DNA from: Polynucleobacter sp. GWA2_45_21
Lineage (GTDB): Bacteria > Pseudomonadota > Gammaproteobacteria > Burkholderiales > Burkholderiaceae
Direction of reading: 5' to 3'
Assembly: GCF_001830325.1 (NCBI RefSeq)
Contig: NZ_MHZG01000008.1
Location: 1-64,000 of the forward strand
DNA length: 64,000 nt
Made by a program: the position numbers and the translations under genes. Below, one piece after another: positions 1 through 6,063 of the stretch (its first letter is position 1; the number at the start of each line of letters is the position of its first letter). The notes beneath the pieces are model-generated. The model worked only from the letters and a program-made list of their open reading frames with translations, had not been told where the DNA came from and did no database searches.

Positions 1-296
1 AGACGAAGTTCGAGGTTATGGATATCTTGAATAAATACGATATTCCTTGTGGCCCAATTTTGTCGATGAAAGAGATCGCAGAAGAGCCAGCATTACGCGC
101 TACTGGAACTGTTGTCGAAGTGGATCACCCAATTCGAGGCAAATACCTCACGGTAGGTAATCCAATCAAGATGTCTGATAGCCCAACCGATGTAACTCGT
201 TCACCATTGTTAGGTGAGCATACTGATGAGATCCTGAGTGAATTGGGTTACTCAACTGATGAGTTGATTAGTCTCCGACACGATAAGGTGATCTAA
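1..296 (+). CDS. CaiB/BaiF CoA-transferase, formyl-CoA transferase type (3' end only)
   Basis: This is the C-terminal end of a class III CoA transferase. The reading frame is open from base 3 with no start in the window, so the gene begins upstream; the ATG at 18 is internal. The visible part carries the family's C-terminal signature: a PCGPI motif, then a VEVDHP strand, a [10 protein letters not shown] segment and [10 protein letters not shown]. The complete paralogue at 20264-21484 shows the same series (PCGPI, LVGSPMRLSETP, LGQHTDEIL), which confirms the assignment. Class III enzymes move CoA between acids, for example formyl-CoA to oxalate. The substrate cannot be read from this fragment; oxalate/formyl-CoA is an inference from family resemblance. 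Confidence 0.85.
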   Translation, partial: TKFEVMDILNKYDIPCGPILSMKEIAEEPALRATGTVVEVDHPIRGKYLTVGNPIKMSDSPTDVTRSPLLGEHTDEILSELGYSTDELISLRHDKVI

Positions 297-314
297 TTTT
301 TTGCGAGAAATGAG

Positions 315-494
315 ATGAAATGGATTTTTAAAATTATCGAAAGCTCTAATAGTGAAAATAAAATTCGTGAGGTATATGTATATGGCGAAACTAAAGCAGA
401 GGCAATGAGAAAAGTTCGAAAAAATTATTTGCAAAGCTCAATTTATTCATACCAATTGAGTGGCGGTAATGAAATTATTGTAGGGAGTAAATAA
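315..494 (+). CDS. Small hypothetical protein, 59 aa
   Basis: An ATG-to-TAA ORF of 59 codons, just below the length cut-off of the ORF track, begins 18 bp after the CoA-transferase stop on the same strand. It encodes MKWIFKIIESSN... and is lysine- and tyrosine-rich, with a beta-alpha-beta look (KWIFKIIE, then REVYVYGETKAEAMRKVRK, then a YSYQLSGG strand). There is no signal peptide or membrane segment. The upstream sequence has only a weak GAG ribosome-binding element, and base composition is more AT-rich than its neighbours. I do not recognise the family. Placement behind the CoA transferase makes co-transcription plausible, but it could be a chance ORF. Confidence 0.5.
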   Translation: MKWIFKIIESSNSENKIREVYVYGETKAEAMRKVRKNYLQSSIYSYQLSGGNEIIVGSK

Positions 495-730
495 TGCCAG
501 TCTTGTTTTTTGGCTTCACTCACGATTTCTTGTGCCCACAATTGTTATACAGTTCGCGACCACCCAATAATGGTCTTTAGCGGGTTAGGGCGGTTGCTAT
601 AGTCGAATCTGCCTCATAAACCCTTTTCTCAAGTTTTAGAACTTTCTCTACCCACCATCATACCCACCAGTTAAACCAAGATTTTAGTGAATCAGAATGG
701 GTTAGATTGGAGTAGGGTTGCTCTTAAGCC

Positions 731-824
731 TATATAAATAAAGGGGTTGATGGGTATTGGTGGACTTGCTAGGAGGGTCTAGATTTAGATCTCGTCTCCG
801 CCAATGCTTATATAAATAAAGGGG
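731..824. repeat. Direct repeat, two copies of TATATAAATAAAGGGG
   Basis: Copy 1 is at 731-746 and copy 2 at 809-824, both identical over 16 bp and 78 bp apart start to start. Copy 2 forms the left arm of the terminator hairpin; copy 1 has lost the partner arm. This suggests a short duplication around the terminator, possibly left by insertion or excision of DNA. Confidence 0.6.
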
Positions 825-845
825 CTCAAAAGCCCCTTTATTTAT
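814..845. terminator. Bidirectional rho-independent terminator
   Basis: A perfect 12-bp stem (AATAAAGGGGCT with AGCCCCTTTATT) surrounds a CAAA loop, with T-rich tracts on both outer sides. It lies 20 bp beyond the stop of the minus-strand lipoprotein gene, which it most likely ends. Confidence 0.8.
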
Positions 846-865
846 TTCCAATCCTTCGACATTCT

Positions 866-1405
866 CTATCTTGCTGATCCATCTACCGCCATCAGATAGC
901 CCTTGATGTACTGAGGGGGAATATACAAAATAGTTTCATTACCCGTTTTTGAGTTCAAGCTAATTTGGAAACCTTTATCCAAATGCTCTTTCAGAAAAGA
1001 CTCGGTAATCGAAATCGATAACAGCTCTCTAAAGATGCAACCGCGGTCGCCACAGGCACCAGCCTCTCTACCAACGACCTTGAATGTAGTTAGAGGCTTG
1101 CCCTTGAGGGATGCGGCATCGTAATAACGCCACTGTGAGAAATAGGTCAGTTGCGCCAGTATTTCAAAGGTCTTGGTACCTTGGCTATTACGCTCACCCC
1201 GAATGCTAAACATTTGATATGTATTTGCCTCATCCATGGAGTTGATCGGAGGGCCCTGGTATGACTTGGTATTGTTTGACGGGTTTGGGGTAACGATGGT
1301 GGAGTGGTAGACATCATTCACTTCCCAGCCGCTAATCTTTTTATCGTTGTTGCTGCATGCAACGATTCCTAAGCTCATTGCCAATACAAAAATAATTCGG
1401 TACAT
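866..1405 (-). CDS. Hypothetical lipoprotein, 179 aa
   Basis: The N-terminus MYRIIFVLAMSLGIVAC is a type II signal peptide: one positive residue, a hydrophobic stretch and an IVAC lipobox with the lipidated cysteine at residue 17, followed by SNNDKK. The mature part (about 160 aa) has no motif I recognise; it contains a close cysteine pair (ACGDRGC, about residue 117), a possible disulphide. The start is supported by an AAAGGA ribosome-binding site seven bases upstream. It is transcribed alone, with a terminator just after it. It is expected to be anchored to the inner or outer membrane; function unknown. Confidence 0.75.
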   Translation of the reverse strand: MYRIIFVLAMSLGIVACSNNDKKISGWEVNDVYHSTIVTPNPSNNTKSYQGPPINSMDEANTYQMFSIRGERNSQGTKTFEILAQLTYFSQWRYYDAASLKGKPLTTFKVVGREAGACGDRGCIFRELLSISITESFLKEHLDKGFQISLNSKTGNETILYIPPQYIKGYLMAVDGSAR

Positions 1406-1445
1406 AGTTATCCTTTGTGATTTCTGATCCTATTGTCGCCTAATC

Positions 1446-2753
1446 CTAGGACTGCTTTTTAAAACTGTCTTCCGCAAAAGCGGCAATATTGATTAATTTT
1501 TGATCATTTAATACATCTCCGATGAGCTGCACCCCAAGAGGTAGGCCATTCTGAGATTTGGTAAAGGGCAGGGCAATGGCTGGGGTGCCTATCAAACTCC
1601 ACAAAGAGCAGAAAATAGGATTCCCGGTAAATTCCAGGCCTTTTGGTGCTTCGCCGGTAGCAGCTGGGGCCAAAATAGCATCAAAACGATTAAAGACTTC
1701 CCCAATAGATTTTCTGAGGCGCTGCTGTAGATTCTTTGCCTTAATGTAATCAGGGGCGCTATACGCATTGCCTTTCTGAACCAATTCCCTAATGTCGGCA
1801 CTAATGAGTTCGGAGTGCTGCGCAAGATGCTTCTCGTGGACTATGGCGGCTTCACACGACATGAGTACCGCGAGAGCTTCAATGCCATCCCAGTAATAGG
1901 CGGGGAGTTCAAGTACTTCAGTAGTAGCGCCTGACTGCTCCAGTGATGCGCGGGCTGCTTTCATTGCGGCGACTTGCTCATCACTTAATAAATCATCAAA
2001 TGGGGTTTTCAGTACTGCGATATGAGGCATGCGCTGATGAAGTATCTCGCCGATTGGTTTAATGACTACATCATCAATCACGCGATCATCATCCTCTATG
2101 ACGCTGGTATTTTTCAGAAGATTAAATGCATAGGCTGCATCTACGACAGATCTTGTAAAAAAGCCAACATGGTCTAAGGAGCCGGATACTGGGTGCACCC
2201 CAAGGCGCGGTACGGTACCGAAGCTGGCCTTATAGCCGACCACACCACAGTAAGTAGCCGGCCTAATGATGGAGCCGGCAGTTTGGGAGCCCAGTCCTAA
2301 TGGTGCAATACCGCTGGCTACTGCTGCAGCGGAGCCGCTAGAGGATCCGCCAGGGGTATGGGCTAGATTCCAGGGGTTACTCGTTTTGCCTGGAGTGCGC
2401 CAAGCAAATTCTGTGGTGACTGTTTTTCCTAGGATGACGCCACCGAGCTTACGCACTTGAGCAACGATTTGGGCATCTTCAGCGGGAATATGGTTTTTAT
2501 AAATAGGTGATCCATAGCTAGTGACAAAGTCTTTGGTATCGATCAAGTCTTTCACAACCACCGGAATTCCCATGAGGGGACCCGGATGAACCTCTTGAAT
2601 GAGTTTGGCTAAGGGCGCTCTAGTAGTAAAAGCGTTGATAGAGGGCTCCAGTTCATCAGCACGCGCTACACACTCTTCAAGGTAATCATTTGCAGATAGC
2701 TGCTTACTTGCGATCAAGTTGCAAGCTTCTATTAGTCCTAGGGCTGGTTTCAT
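1446..2753 (-). CDS. Amidase signature family hydrolase
   Basis: A 435-aa enzyme of the amidase signature family, which hydrolyses amide bonds with a Ser-cisSer-Lys triad. The triad is visible: Lys68 in VVVKDLID, the glycine/serine-rich loop GGSSSG at 135-140 (cis-Ser about 137), and nucleophile Ser161 in TAGSIIRP. Length is slightly short of GatA (about 485 aa), and there is no gatB or gatC beside it, so it is more likely a free-standing amidase (nitrogen release from small amides or a hydrolase of the AtzF/AmiD kind) than the Glu-tRNA amidotransferase subunit. The substrate cannot be read from the sequence. It is separated by 40 bp from the lipoprotein on the same strand. Confidence 0.85.
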   Translation of the reverse strand: MKPALGLIEACNLIASKQLSANDYLEECVARADELEPSINAFTTRAPLAKLIQEVHPGPLMGIPVVVKDLIDTKDFVTSYGSPIYKNHIPAEDAQIVAQVRKLGGVILGKTVTTEFAWRTPGKTSNPWNLAHTPGGSSSGSAAAVASGIAPLGLGSQTAGSIIRPATYCGVVGYKASFGTVPRLGVHPVSGSLDHVGFFTRSVVDAAYAFNLLKNTSVIEDDDRVIDDVVIKPIGEILHQRMPHIAVLKTPFDDLLSDEQVAAMKAARASLEQSGATTEVLELPAYYWDGIEALAVLMSCEAAIVHEKHLAQHSELISADIRELVQKGNAYSAPDYIKAKNLQQRLRKSIGEVFNRFDAILAPAATGEAPKGLEFTGNPIFCSLWSLIGTPAIALPFTKSQNGLPLGVQLIGDVLNDQKLINIAAFAEDSFKKQS

Positions 2754-2870
2754 GGTGATGTCTCGTTCAATGAATTGTGATTGATTGCCACTGTATCACT
2801 AGCCCAGCAACTCTGTTTCCCCGGCTTCATTTTCCACCCCGTGTATCTAAAATCCAACAAGTTAATAAAG

Positions 2871-2900
2871 TTCACAACTTCACAACTTCTGTGGTATAGT
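2871..2900 (+). promoter_or_regulatory. Sigma-70 promoter with tandem TTCACAAC repeat
   Basis: TTCACA (2871-2876), an 18-bp spacer and TATAGT (2895-2900) with an upstream TGG give an extended -10 promoter for the small HTH gene. The -35 lies in a perfect tandem repeat, TTCACAAC at 2871-2878 and 2879-2886, a layout that would suit an operator for the HTH protein itself. Confidence 0.6.
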
Positions 2901-2918
2901 ATTGATAAAGGAGGTGAA

Positions 2919-3098
2919 ATGCGAAGAGCGATACCAAAAACACATCAGGCTTTAGATTGGATAGGGAAGGGGATGACTGCGGCTCAAGCAGCTAGGAAGA
3001 TGGAGATTTCAGAATCTAGCGTCTACGCCGCCTTAAGAAAAACAAAAGCAAAAGATTTAGGTTGTTGTCCAACATGCGGTCATAAATTAAGGAAGTAA
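2919..3098 (+). CDS. Small HTH protein with C-terminal zinc knuckle, 59 aa
   Basis: The ORF track starts this frame at 2781, but a near-perfect ribosome-binding site (AAAGGAGGTGA) sits just before the ATG at 2919, giving a 59-aa protein. Residues 10-43 form a compact helix-turn-helix of the resolvase/Myb-like type (GMTAAQAARKMEISESSVYAAL). The tail CCPTCGHKL is a zinc-knuckle half site. The protein is basic and should bind DNA, possibly the tandem TTCACAAC repeat in its own promoter. The next gene starts one base after its stop, so the two are co-transcribed. Such proteins occur in phage and accessory DNA; function is unknown. Confidence 0.75.
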   Translation: MRRAIPKTHQALDWIGKGMTAAQAARKMEISESSVYAALRKTKAKDLGCCPTCGHKLRK

Positions 3099-3099
3099 G

Positions 3100-3396
3100 A
3101 TGAAAAAAACTCTATTAGCCGTTGTTTCAATCTCCGTAGCTGCATTCGCATATGCAAATACTTCATCTGACTCTTCTGAATTAGTGAGTCAGCAATGCAA
3201 AATATCTGCTGAAGCCGTTTCCACATTGAAAGAGTTGCGCTATGGAAATACATCTATTCGTAAGGATGTATCCAGCCTCATCAATGTGAATCTGCGGGTT
3301 CAAGAAAATAAGGATGCGGCCAAAATCACCTTAAACCAAATGGTGGATGATCAAGTAAGTTCAGCATCTGCTTTGGAAGCAAAGTATTGCTCTTAA
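3100..3396 (+). CDS. Secreted hypothetical protein, 98 aa
   Basis: It begins MKKTLLAVVSISVAAFAYA, a classic Sec signal peptide with an AYA cleavage site near residue 19-20, so the mature product (about 78 aa) should be periplasmic. The mature part is mostly helical and has two cysteines, one near its N-terminus (QQCK) and one as the penultimate residue (YCS), which could form a disulphide. No family is recognised. It starts one base after the stop of the HTH gene, so translation is probably coupled. The pairing of a tiny DNA-binding protein with an exported protein is unusual. Confidence 0.7.
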   Translation: MKKTLLAVVSISVAAFAYANTSSDSSELVSQQCKISAEAVSTLKELRYGNTSIRKDVSSLINVNLRVQENKDAAKITLNQMVDDQVSSASALEAKYCS

Positions 3397-3439
3397 TGAT
3401 TTCTGAATGGGTTGTTTCGGTCACCCATAAGGGAGTTTG

Positions 3440-3880
3440 ATGACCCATTCATTTGAGTGCCCAGAGTGTGGCAACCCTAGGGGGATGCTCGGGGAATGTC
3501 GTCAATGCGGAAGCGAGGATCTTCCCATCCCGCATAGCGATACGATAGTGATGAATTTAAAGTTCGATAGCCCAAGCGCCGAAGAGGCTTTGGATCGATT
3601 AACTATTGGTCTACGCCGAGCCTCTGAGGTGGGCATTAAGGCCATGATCTTGATACATGGATACGGAGCCAGCGGCGAGGGCGGCAAGATCAAATGGGCT
3701 GTTCATAATGCCCTGGATAACAACTATTTCTCGGATCGGGTGGATGAATATCATTTTGGCGAGCAAACTGCGTTTGGCAGCGAGGCTTATCACGCGCTTT
3801 TGAGAAGAAGGCCGGGATTAAAGGCCTATCTTAAGCACTTCAAGGAAGGTAATGCAGGAATGACAGTGCTATTGCTGTAA
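3440..3880 (+). CDS. Zinc-ribbon protein with Smr-like C-terminal domain, 146 aa
   Basis: The track starts at a TTG (3437); the ATG at 3440, four bases after GGGAG, is preferred. Residues 7-25 form a four-cysteine zinc ribbon (CPECG ... CRQCG). From about residue 35 the protein resembles an Smr domain: a helix pair (SAEEALDRLTIGLRRA), an IHGYGASGEGGKIKWAV block matching the HGxG...L loop, and a closing GNAGMTVLLL strand matching the usual GGEGxTxVxL end. The normal LDLHG start of Smr is replaced by MNLKFDS, so one residue linked to nuclease activity in Smr proteins is missing. It may bind RNA or DNA without cutting it. It follows the secreted protein by 43 bp. Confidence 0.6.
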   Translation: MTHSFECPECGNPRGMLGECRQCGSEDLPIPHSDTIVMNLKFDSPSAEEALDRLTIGLRRASEVGIKAMILIHGYGASGEGGKIKWAVHNALDNNYFSDRVDEYHFGEQTAFGSEAYHALLRRRPGLKAYLKHFKEGNAGMTVLLL

Positions 3881-3893
3881 TCCCTGCGTGGAA

Positions 3894-3922
3894 TTGCTTA
3901 GAATAGATCCATCATCTATACA
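3894..3922 (+). promoter_or_regulatory. Candidate promoter for the yqjD-like operon
   Basis: TTGCTT (3894-3899), a 17-bp spacer and TATACA (3917-3922) lie 24 bp before the first ATG of the three-gene envelope operon. Confidence 0.4.
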
Positions 3923-3945
3923 TTTGCCATCGGCTAGGAGCGGTA

Positions 3946-4281
3946 ATGACAGCTAAAAAACCAAGCGCTACACATGAAGAAGTTCAAATTAATTCCGAGA
4001 ATTTGATTGGTGACTTTAAAGCACTCATGGCTGATGCTGAAGAGCTAATTATGGCAACCGCAAGCCATGAAGATGGTCCGCTGAGTGCAATCCGTTCAAA
4101 AGCTTTGGATACCCTTAACAATGCTAAAGAAAGCCTTTCGTCTGTTGAGGGTACGGTAACTGAAAAGGCTAAAGTTGTTGCGGAGCGTGCTGATGAGTTT
4201 GTTCATCGCAATCCATGGGAGGCTGTAGGTGTTGCTGCTGGTCTCGGCCTTTTAATTGGACTCTTTTTGCGTCGTCGCTAG
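3946..4281 (+). CDS. YqjD/ElaB (DUF883) family membrane protein
   Basis: A 111-aa protein typical of the DUF883 family: a long amphipathic, charged helical region (residues 15-85) followed by NPWEAVGVAAGLGLLIGLFLRRR, a single C-terminal membrane anchor ending in arginines. In E. coli, YqjD and ElaB of this family sit in the inner membrane and bind ribosomes in stationary phase; that role is carried over by family only. An AGGAG site precedes the ATG. It is the first gene of a tight three-gene operon (6-bp gap to the next) matching yqjD-yqjE-yqjK in order. Confidence 0.85.
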   Translation: MTAKKPSATHEEVQINSENLIGDFKALMADAEELIMATASHEDGPLSAIRSKALDTLNNAKESLSSVEGTVTEKAKVVAERADEFVHRNPWEAVGVAAGLGLLIGLFLRRR

Positions 4282-4287
4282 GCCCTC

Positions 4288-4659
4288 ATGTCACAAGAAA
4301 ATCTTTTATCTTCGCTTAAGCATCTCGTCTCTACCGGGGCATCTATTGCCCAAACCCGTTTGGAGTTAATTTCTACAGATGTTCAGATTGCACGTGCTAA
4401 GTTTCTGAGTCTGCTAGTCATGATCATCTTCACTTTGTTTTTCCTGTTTTTTGGTTTGGTGATGCTGGCCTTACTGATTGTGATTTATAGCTGGGAGGCA
4501 GATCGCATGCTCGCATTAAGCTTGCTTACGACTGGATTTTTGGCGGTAGGCGTCATTTTGGCGCTGGTAGTTTTGCGTTCGCTTAAAACGATGCCTAGGT
4601 TGTTCGAAGCAACCATTACGGAGTTGGCCAAGGATCAGCAGGAGCTTGCCAAGCGATGA
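4288..4659 (+). CDS. YqjE-like phage-holin-3_6 superfamily membrane protein
   Basis: A 123-aa protein with two strong membrane segments (about residues 38-66 and 73-96) between a basic amphipathic N-terminus and a charged C-terminal helix. This is the layout of the YqjE/phage_holin_3_6 family, which despite the name is a chromosomal envelope protein. It overlaps the start of the next gene by four bases (ATGA) and follows the DUF883 gene by 6 bp, so all three are translated from one message. Function is unknown; context points to envelope stress or stationary-phase membrane organisation. Confidence 0.8.
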   Translation: MSQENLLSSLKHLVSTGASIAQTRLELISTDVQIARAKFLSLLVMIIFTLFFLFFGLVMLALLIVIYSWEADRMLALSLLTTGFLAVGVILALVVLRSLKTMPRLFEATITELAKDQQELAKR

Positions 4660-4937
4660 GTCAAAAATTGGCAGAACTGGAAGCTAGGCAAAGAGTGCTG
4701 CAAGAGCGAGCAGCGCAAGAGCGGGTGGATTTCGCCCAACATTTCAAGCCGATTGAAAAGCCGCTATCTTGGGCTGATAAGGGTATAGATGCTTTTCATT
4801 TCCTAAAGAGTAGCCCAGTCCTTTGGACCAGCGCATTTGCCGTACTCGCTCACTATCGACCTAAGCTAGCAAGCAAAGTACTGGCTGTTGGTTGGGGTGC
4901 AATGAAATTGCTTAAGAGCGCCAAGAGTCTGATGTAA
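4656..4937 (+). CDS. YqjK-like protein
   Basis: A 93-aa basic protein starting in an ATGA overlap with the yqjE-like gene. Residues 1-30 form a charged helix (KLAELEARQRVLQERAAQERVDF), probably a coiled coil, followed by a weakly hydrophobic segment around SSPVLWTSAFAVLAHY and a lysine-rich tail. Position and composition match YqjK, the third member of the yqjDEK cluster; sequence similarity in this family is low, so the name rests mostly on context. It ends 5 bp from the 3' end of apt, which is convergent, with no clear terminator between them. Confidence 0.65.
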   Translation: MSQKLAELEARQRVLQERAAQERVDFAQHFKPIEKPLSWADKGIDAFHFLKSSPVLWTSAFAVLAHYRPKLASKVLAVGWGAMKLLKSAKSLM

Positions 4938-4942
4938 AGTTT

Positions 4943-5461
4943 TTAGGCAATTAATACTGCCTTATTCGAAATACCATTTGCAGTAAGAGTGTCACCCCCT
5001 TTGAGGACATCAATCTCTAAAAAGGTCAAGGCGCCAGCCACTTCAAATCCCGCCTTTTTGAGTAACTTACTAGCGGCAATCACGGTGCCTCCAGTGGCCA
5101 AAACATCGTCCACAATTAATACTCGAGAATCTGCGGGTAGGCTTGACTGTTGAAGCTCCAAGGAGTCTGATCCATATTCAAGGCCGTAGGATTCACGATG
5201 GCTCGCTAATGGCAGTTTATTGGGCTTTCTAGCCAGTGCAAATCCTTTATGGACATGATGGGCTAGGGCAGAGCCAAAAATAAAGCCACGAGACTCAATG
5301 CCCAGAATATGGCTATAGTCAAACTGCTTGGCTAGCGCCTCTAACTGCAGAACGGCCTCCTTAAAGGCGGCGGGATTTGCTAGTAGGGGTGAAATATCCC
5401 GAAATAGAATCCCAGGCTTTGGGAAGTCAGGCACTCCGGGTAGATAATCTAGTAAATTCAT
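4943..5461 (-). CDS. apt: Adenine phosphoribosyltransferase
   Basis: Converts adenine plus PRPP to AMP in purine salvage (cytoplasm). The PRPP loop VLIVDDVLATGGT is intact, the N-terminal PDFPKPGILFRDISPLL block is typical, and the flexible-loop segment RKPNKLPLASHRESYGLEYG is present. The track uses a GTG at 5482; the ATG at 5461 (MNLLDYLPGV, 172 aa) fits the family length and is preferred. The start lies only 11 bp from the ATG of a divergent purine nucleosidase, whose reaction releases adenine, so the pair forms a salvage unit. No good ribosome-binding site is visible. Confidence 0.93.
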   Translation of the reverse strand: MNLLDYLPGVPDFPKPGILFRDISPLLANPAAFKEAVLQLEALAKQFDYSHILGIESRGFIFGSALAHHVHKGFALARKPNKLPLASHRESYGLEYGSDSLELQQSSLPADSRVLIVDDVLATGGTVIAASKLLKKAGFEVAGALTFLEIDVLKGGDTLTANGISNKAVLIA

Positions 5462-5472
5462 TATTGGCTGAC

Positions 5473-6036
5473 ATGAAAACACAATTGCTCATTATTACCG
5501 CATTAGAGTCCGAACTCAATCGAGCTGCCTTGCCGCCAGGAGTAGGTATTGTGTATTCAGGGGTTGGCAAGATTAATGCCACCGCTGCTACCCTGCAAGC
5601 CATACATCAATTTGAGCCAAAACAAATAGTTAACTTTGGCACTGTTGGGAAGATTAATCCCTCTCTTGCTGGTTTGCTTGAGATAGGGAGGGTGATACAA
5701 CGCGACATGATGACTGTGCCACTAGCGCCCAGGGGCCAAACCCCTTTTTGCCCCAAGCCAGTCGAGTATCTTTCATTGAATGGTGATCATGTATGTGGCA
5801 CGGGTGATAGTTTTGTAACGGCCCATGACCCTTGGCTGAAAGAGCAGGGTATAGATGTTGTTGATATGGAGCTATTTGCGATTGCTAGCATTGCCTATCA
5901 ATTTAATATCCCATGGCAATCCTTTAAGTATGTGACTGATGATGCGAATTCAGACTCAGGAAATGAGTGGAAGCACAAGGTCAATCACGGTCAAGAGCTG
6001 TATTTAAGTAAGCTCCAAGATCTATTAATTGCATAA
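5473..6036 (+). CDS. 5'-methylthioadenosine/S-adenosylhomocysteine nucleosidase-like protein
   Basis: A nucleoside phosphorylase-fold enzyme of 187 aa. Signs are an N-terminal ALESELN with Glu12 at the position of the MTAN general acid, a YSGVGKINATAATLQAI loop, a VVDMELFAIA segment carrying the conserved Met-Glu, and TDDAN in place of the usual SDxAD with the catalytic Asp. It should split MTA or SAH (or a related purine nucleoside) to release adenine. It is shorter than E. coli MTAN (about 232 aa). The track's TTG start at 5377 lies inside apt; the ATG at 5473 aligns with the family N-terminus. Confidence 0.75.
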   Translation: MKTQLLIITALESELNRAALPPGVGIVYSGVGKINATAATLQAIHQFEPKQIVNFGTVGKINPSLAGLLEIGRVIQRDMMTVPLAPRGQTPFCPKPVEYLSLNGDHVCGTGDSFVTAHDPWLKEQGIDVVDMELFAIASIAYQFNIPWQSFKYVTDDANSDSGNEWKHKVNHGQELYLSKLQDLLIA

Positions 6037-6063
6037 GAATTAAGATAATCCCAATAGTTTCTG

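Larger units (their letters stand above)
495..865. other. Gene-free stretch with repeat, terminator and tRNA-3'-like scrap
   Basis: No convincing ORF was found on either strand over about 370 bp. The stretch holds two direct copies of a 16-bp AT-rich sequence, a strong hairpin terminator beside the lipoprotein gene, and a short segment ending GTCTCCGCCA (794-803) preceded by GAGGGTCT, which resembles the 3' end of a serine tRNA with a decayed T-arm. A pair of GGTGGGTA-type elements (minus strand, around 648-671) lies further left. Together this looks like a decayed integration or attachment region, but no integrase remains. That reading is inference. Confidence 0.4.

Noticed and set aside
494-580. 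ATG ORF of 28 codons after the 59-aa ORF
   Set aside because: Too short, no ribosome-binding site, no recognisable composition.
2266-2460. Antisense ORF over the amidase
   Set aside because: Shadow frame of a clear coding gene, no start signals.
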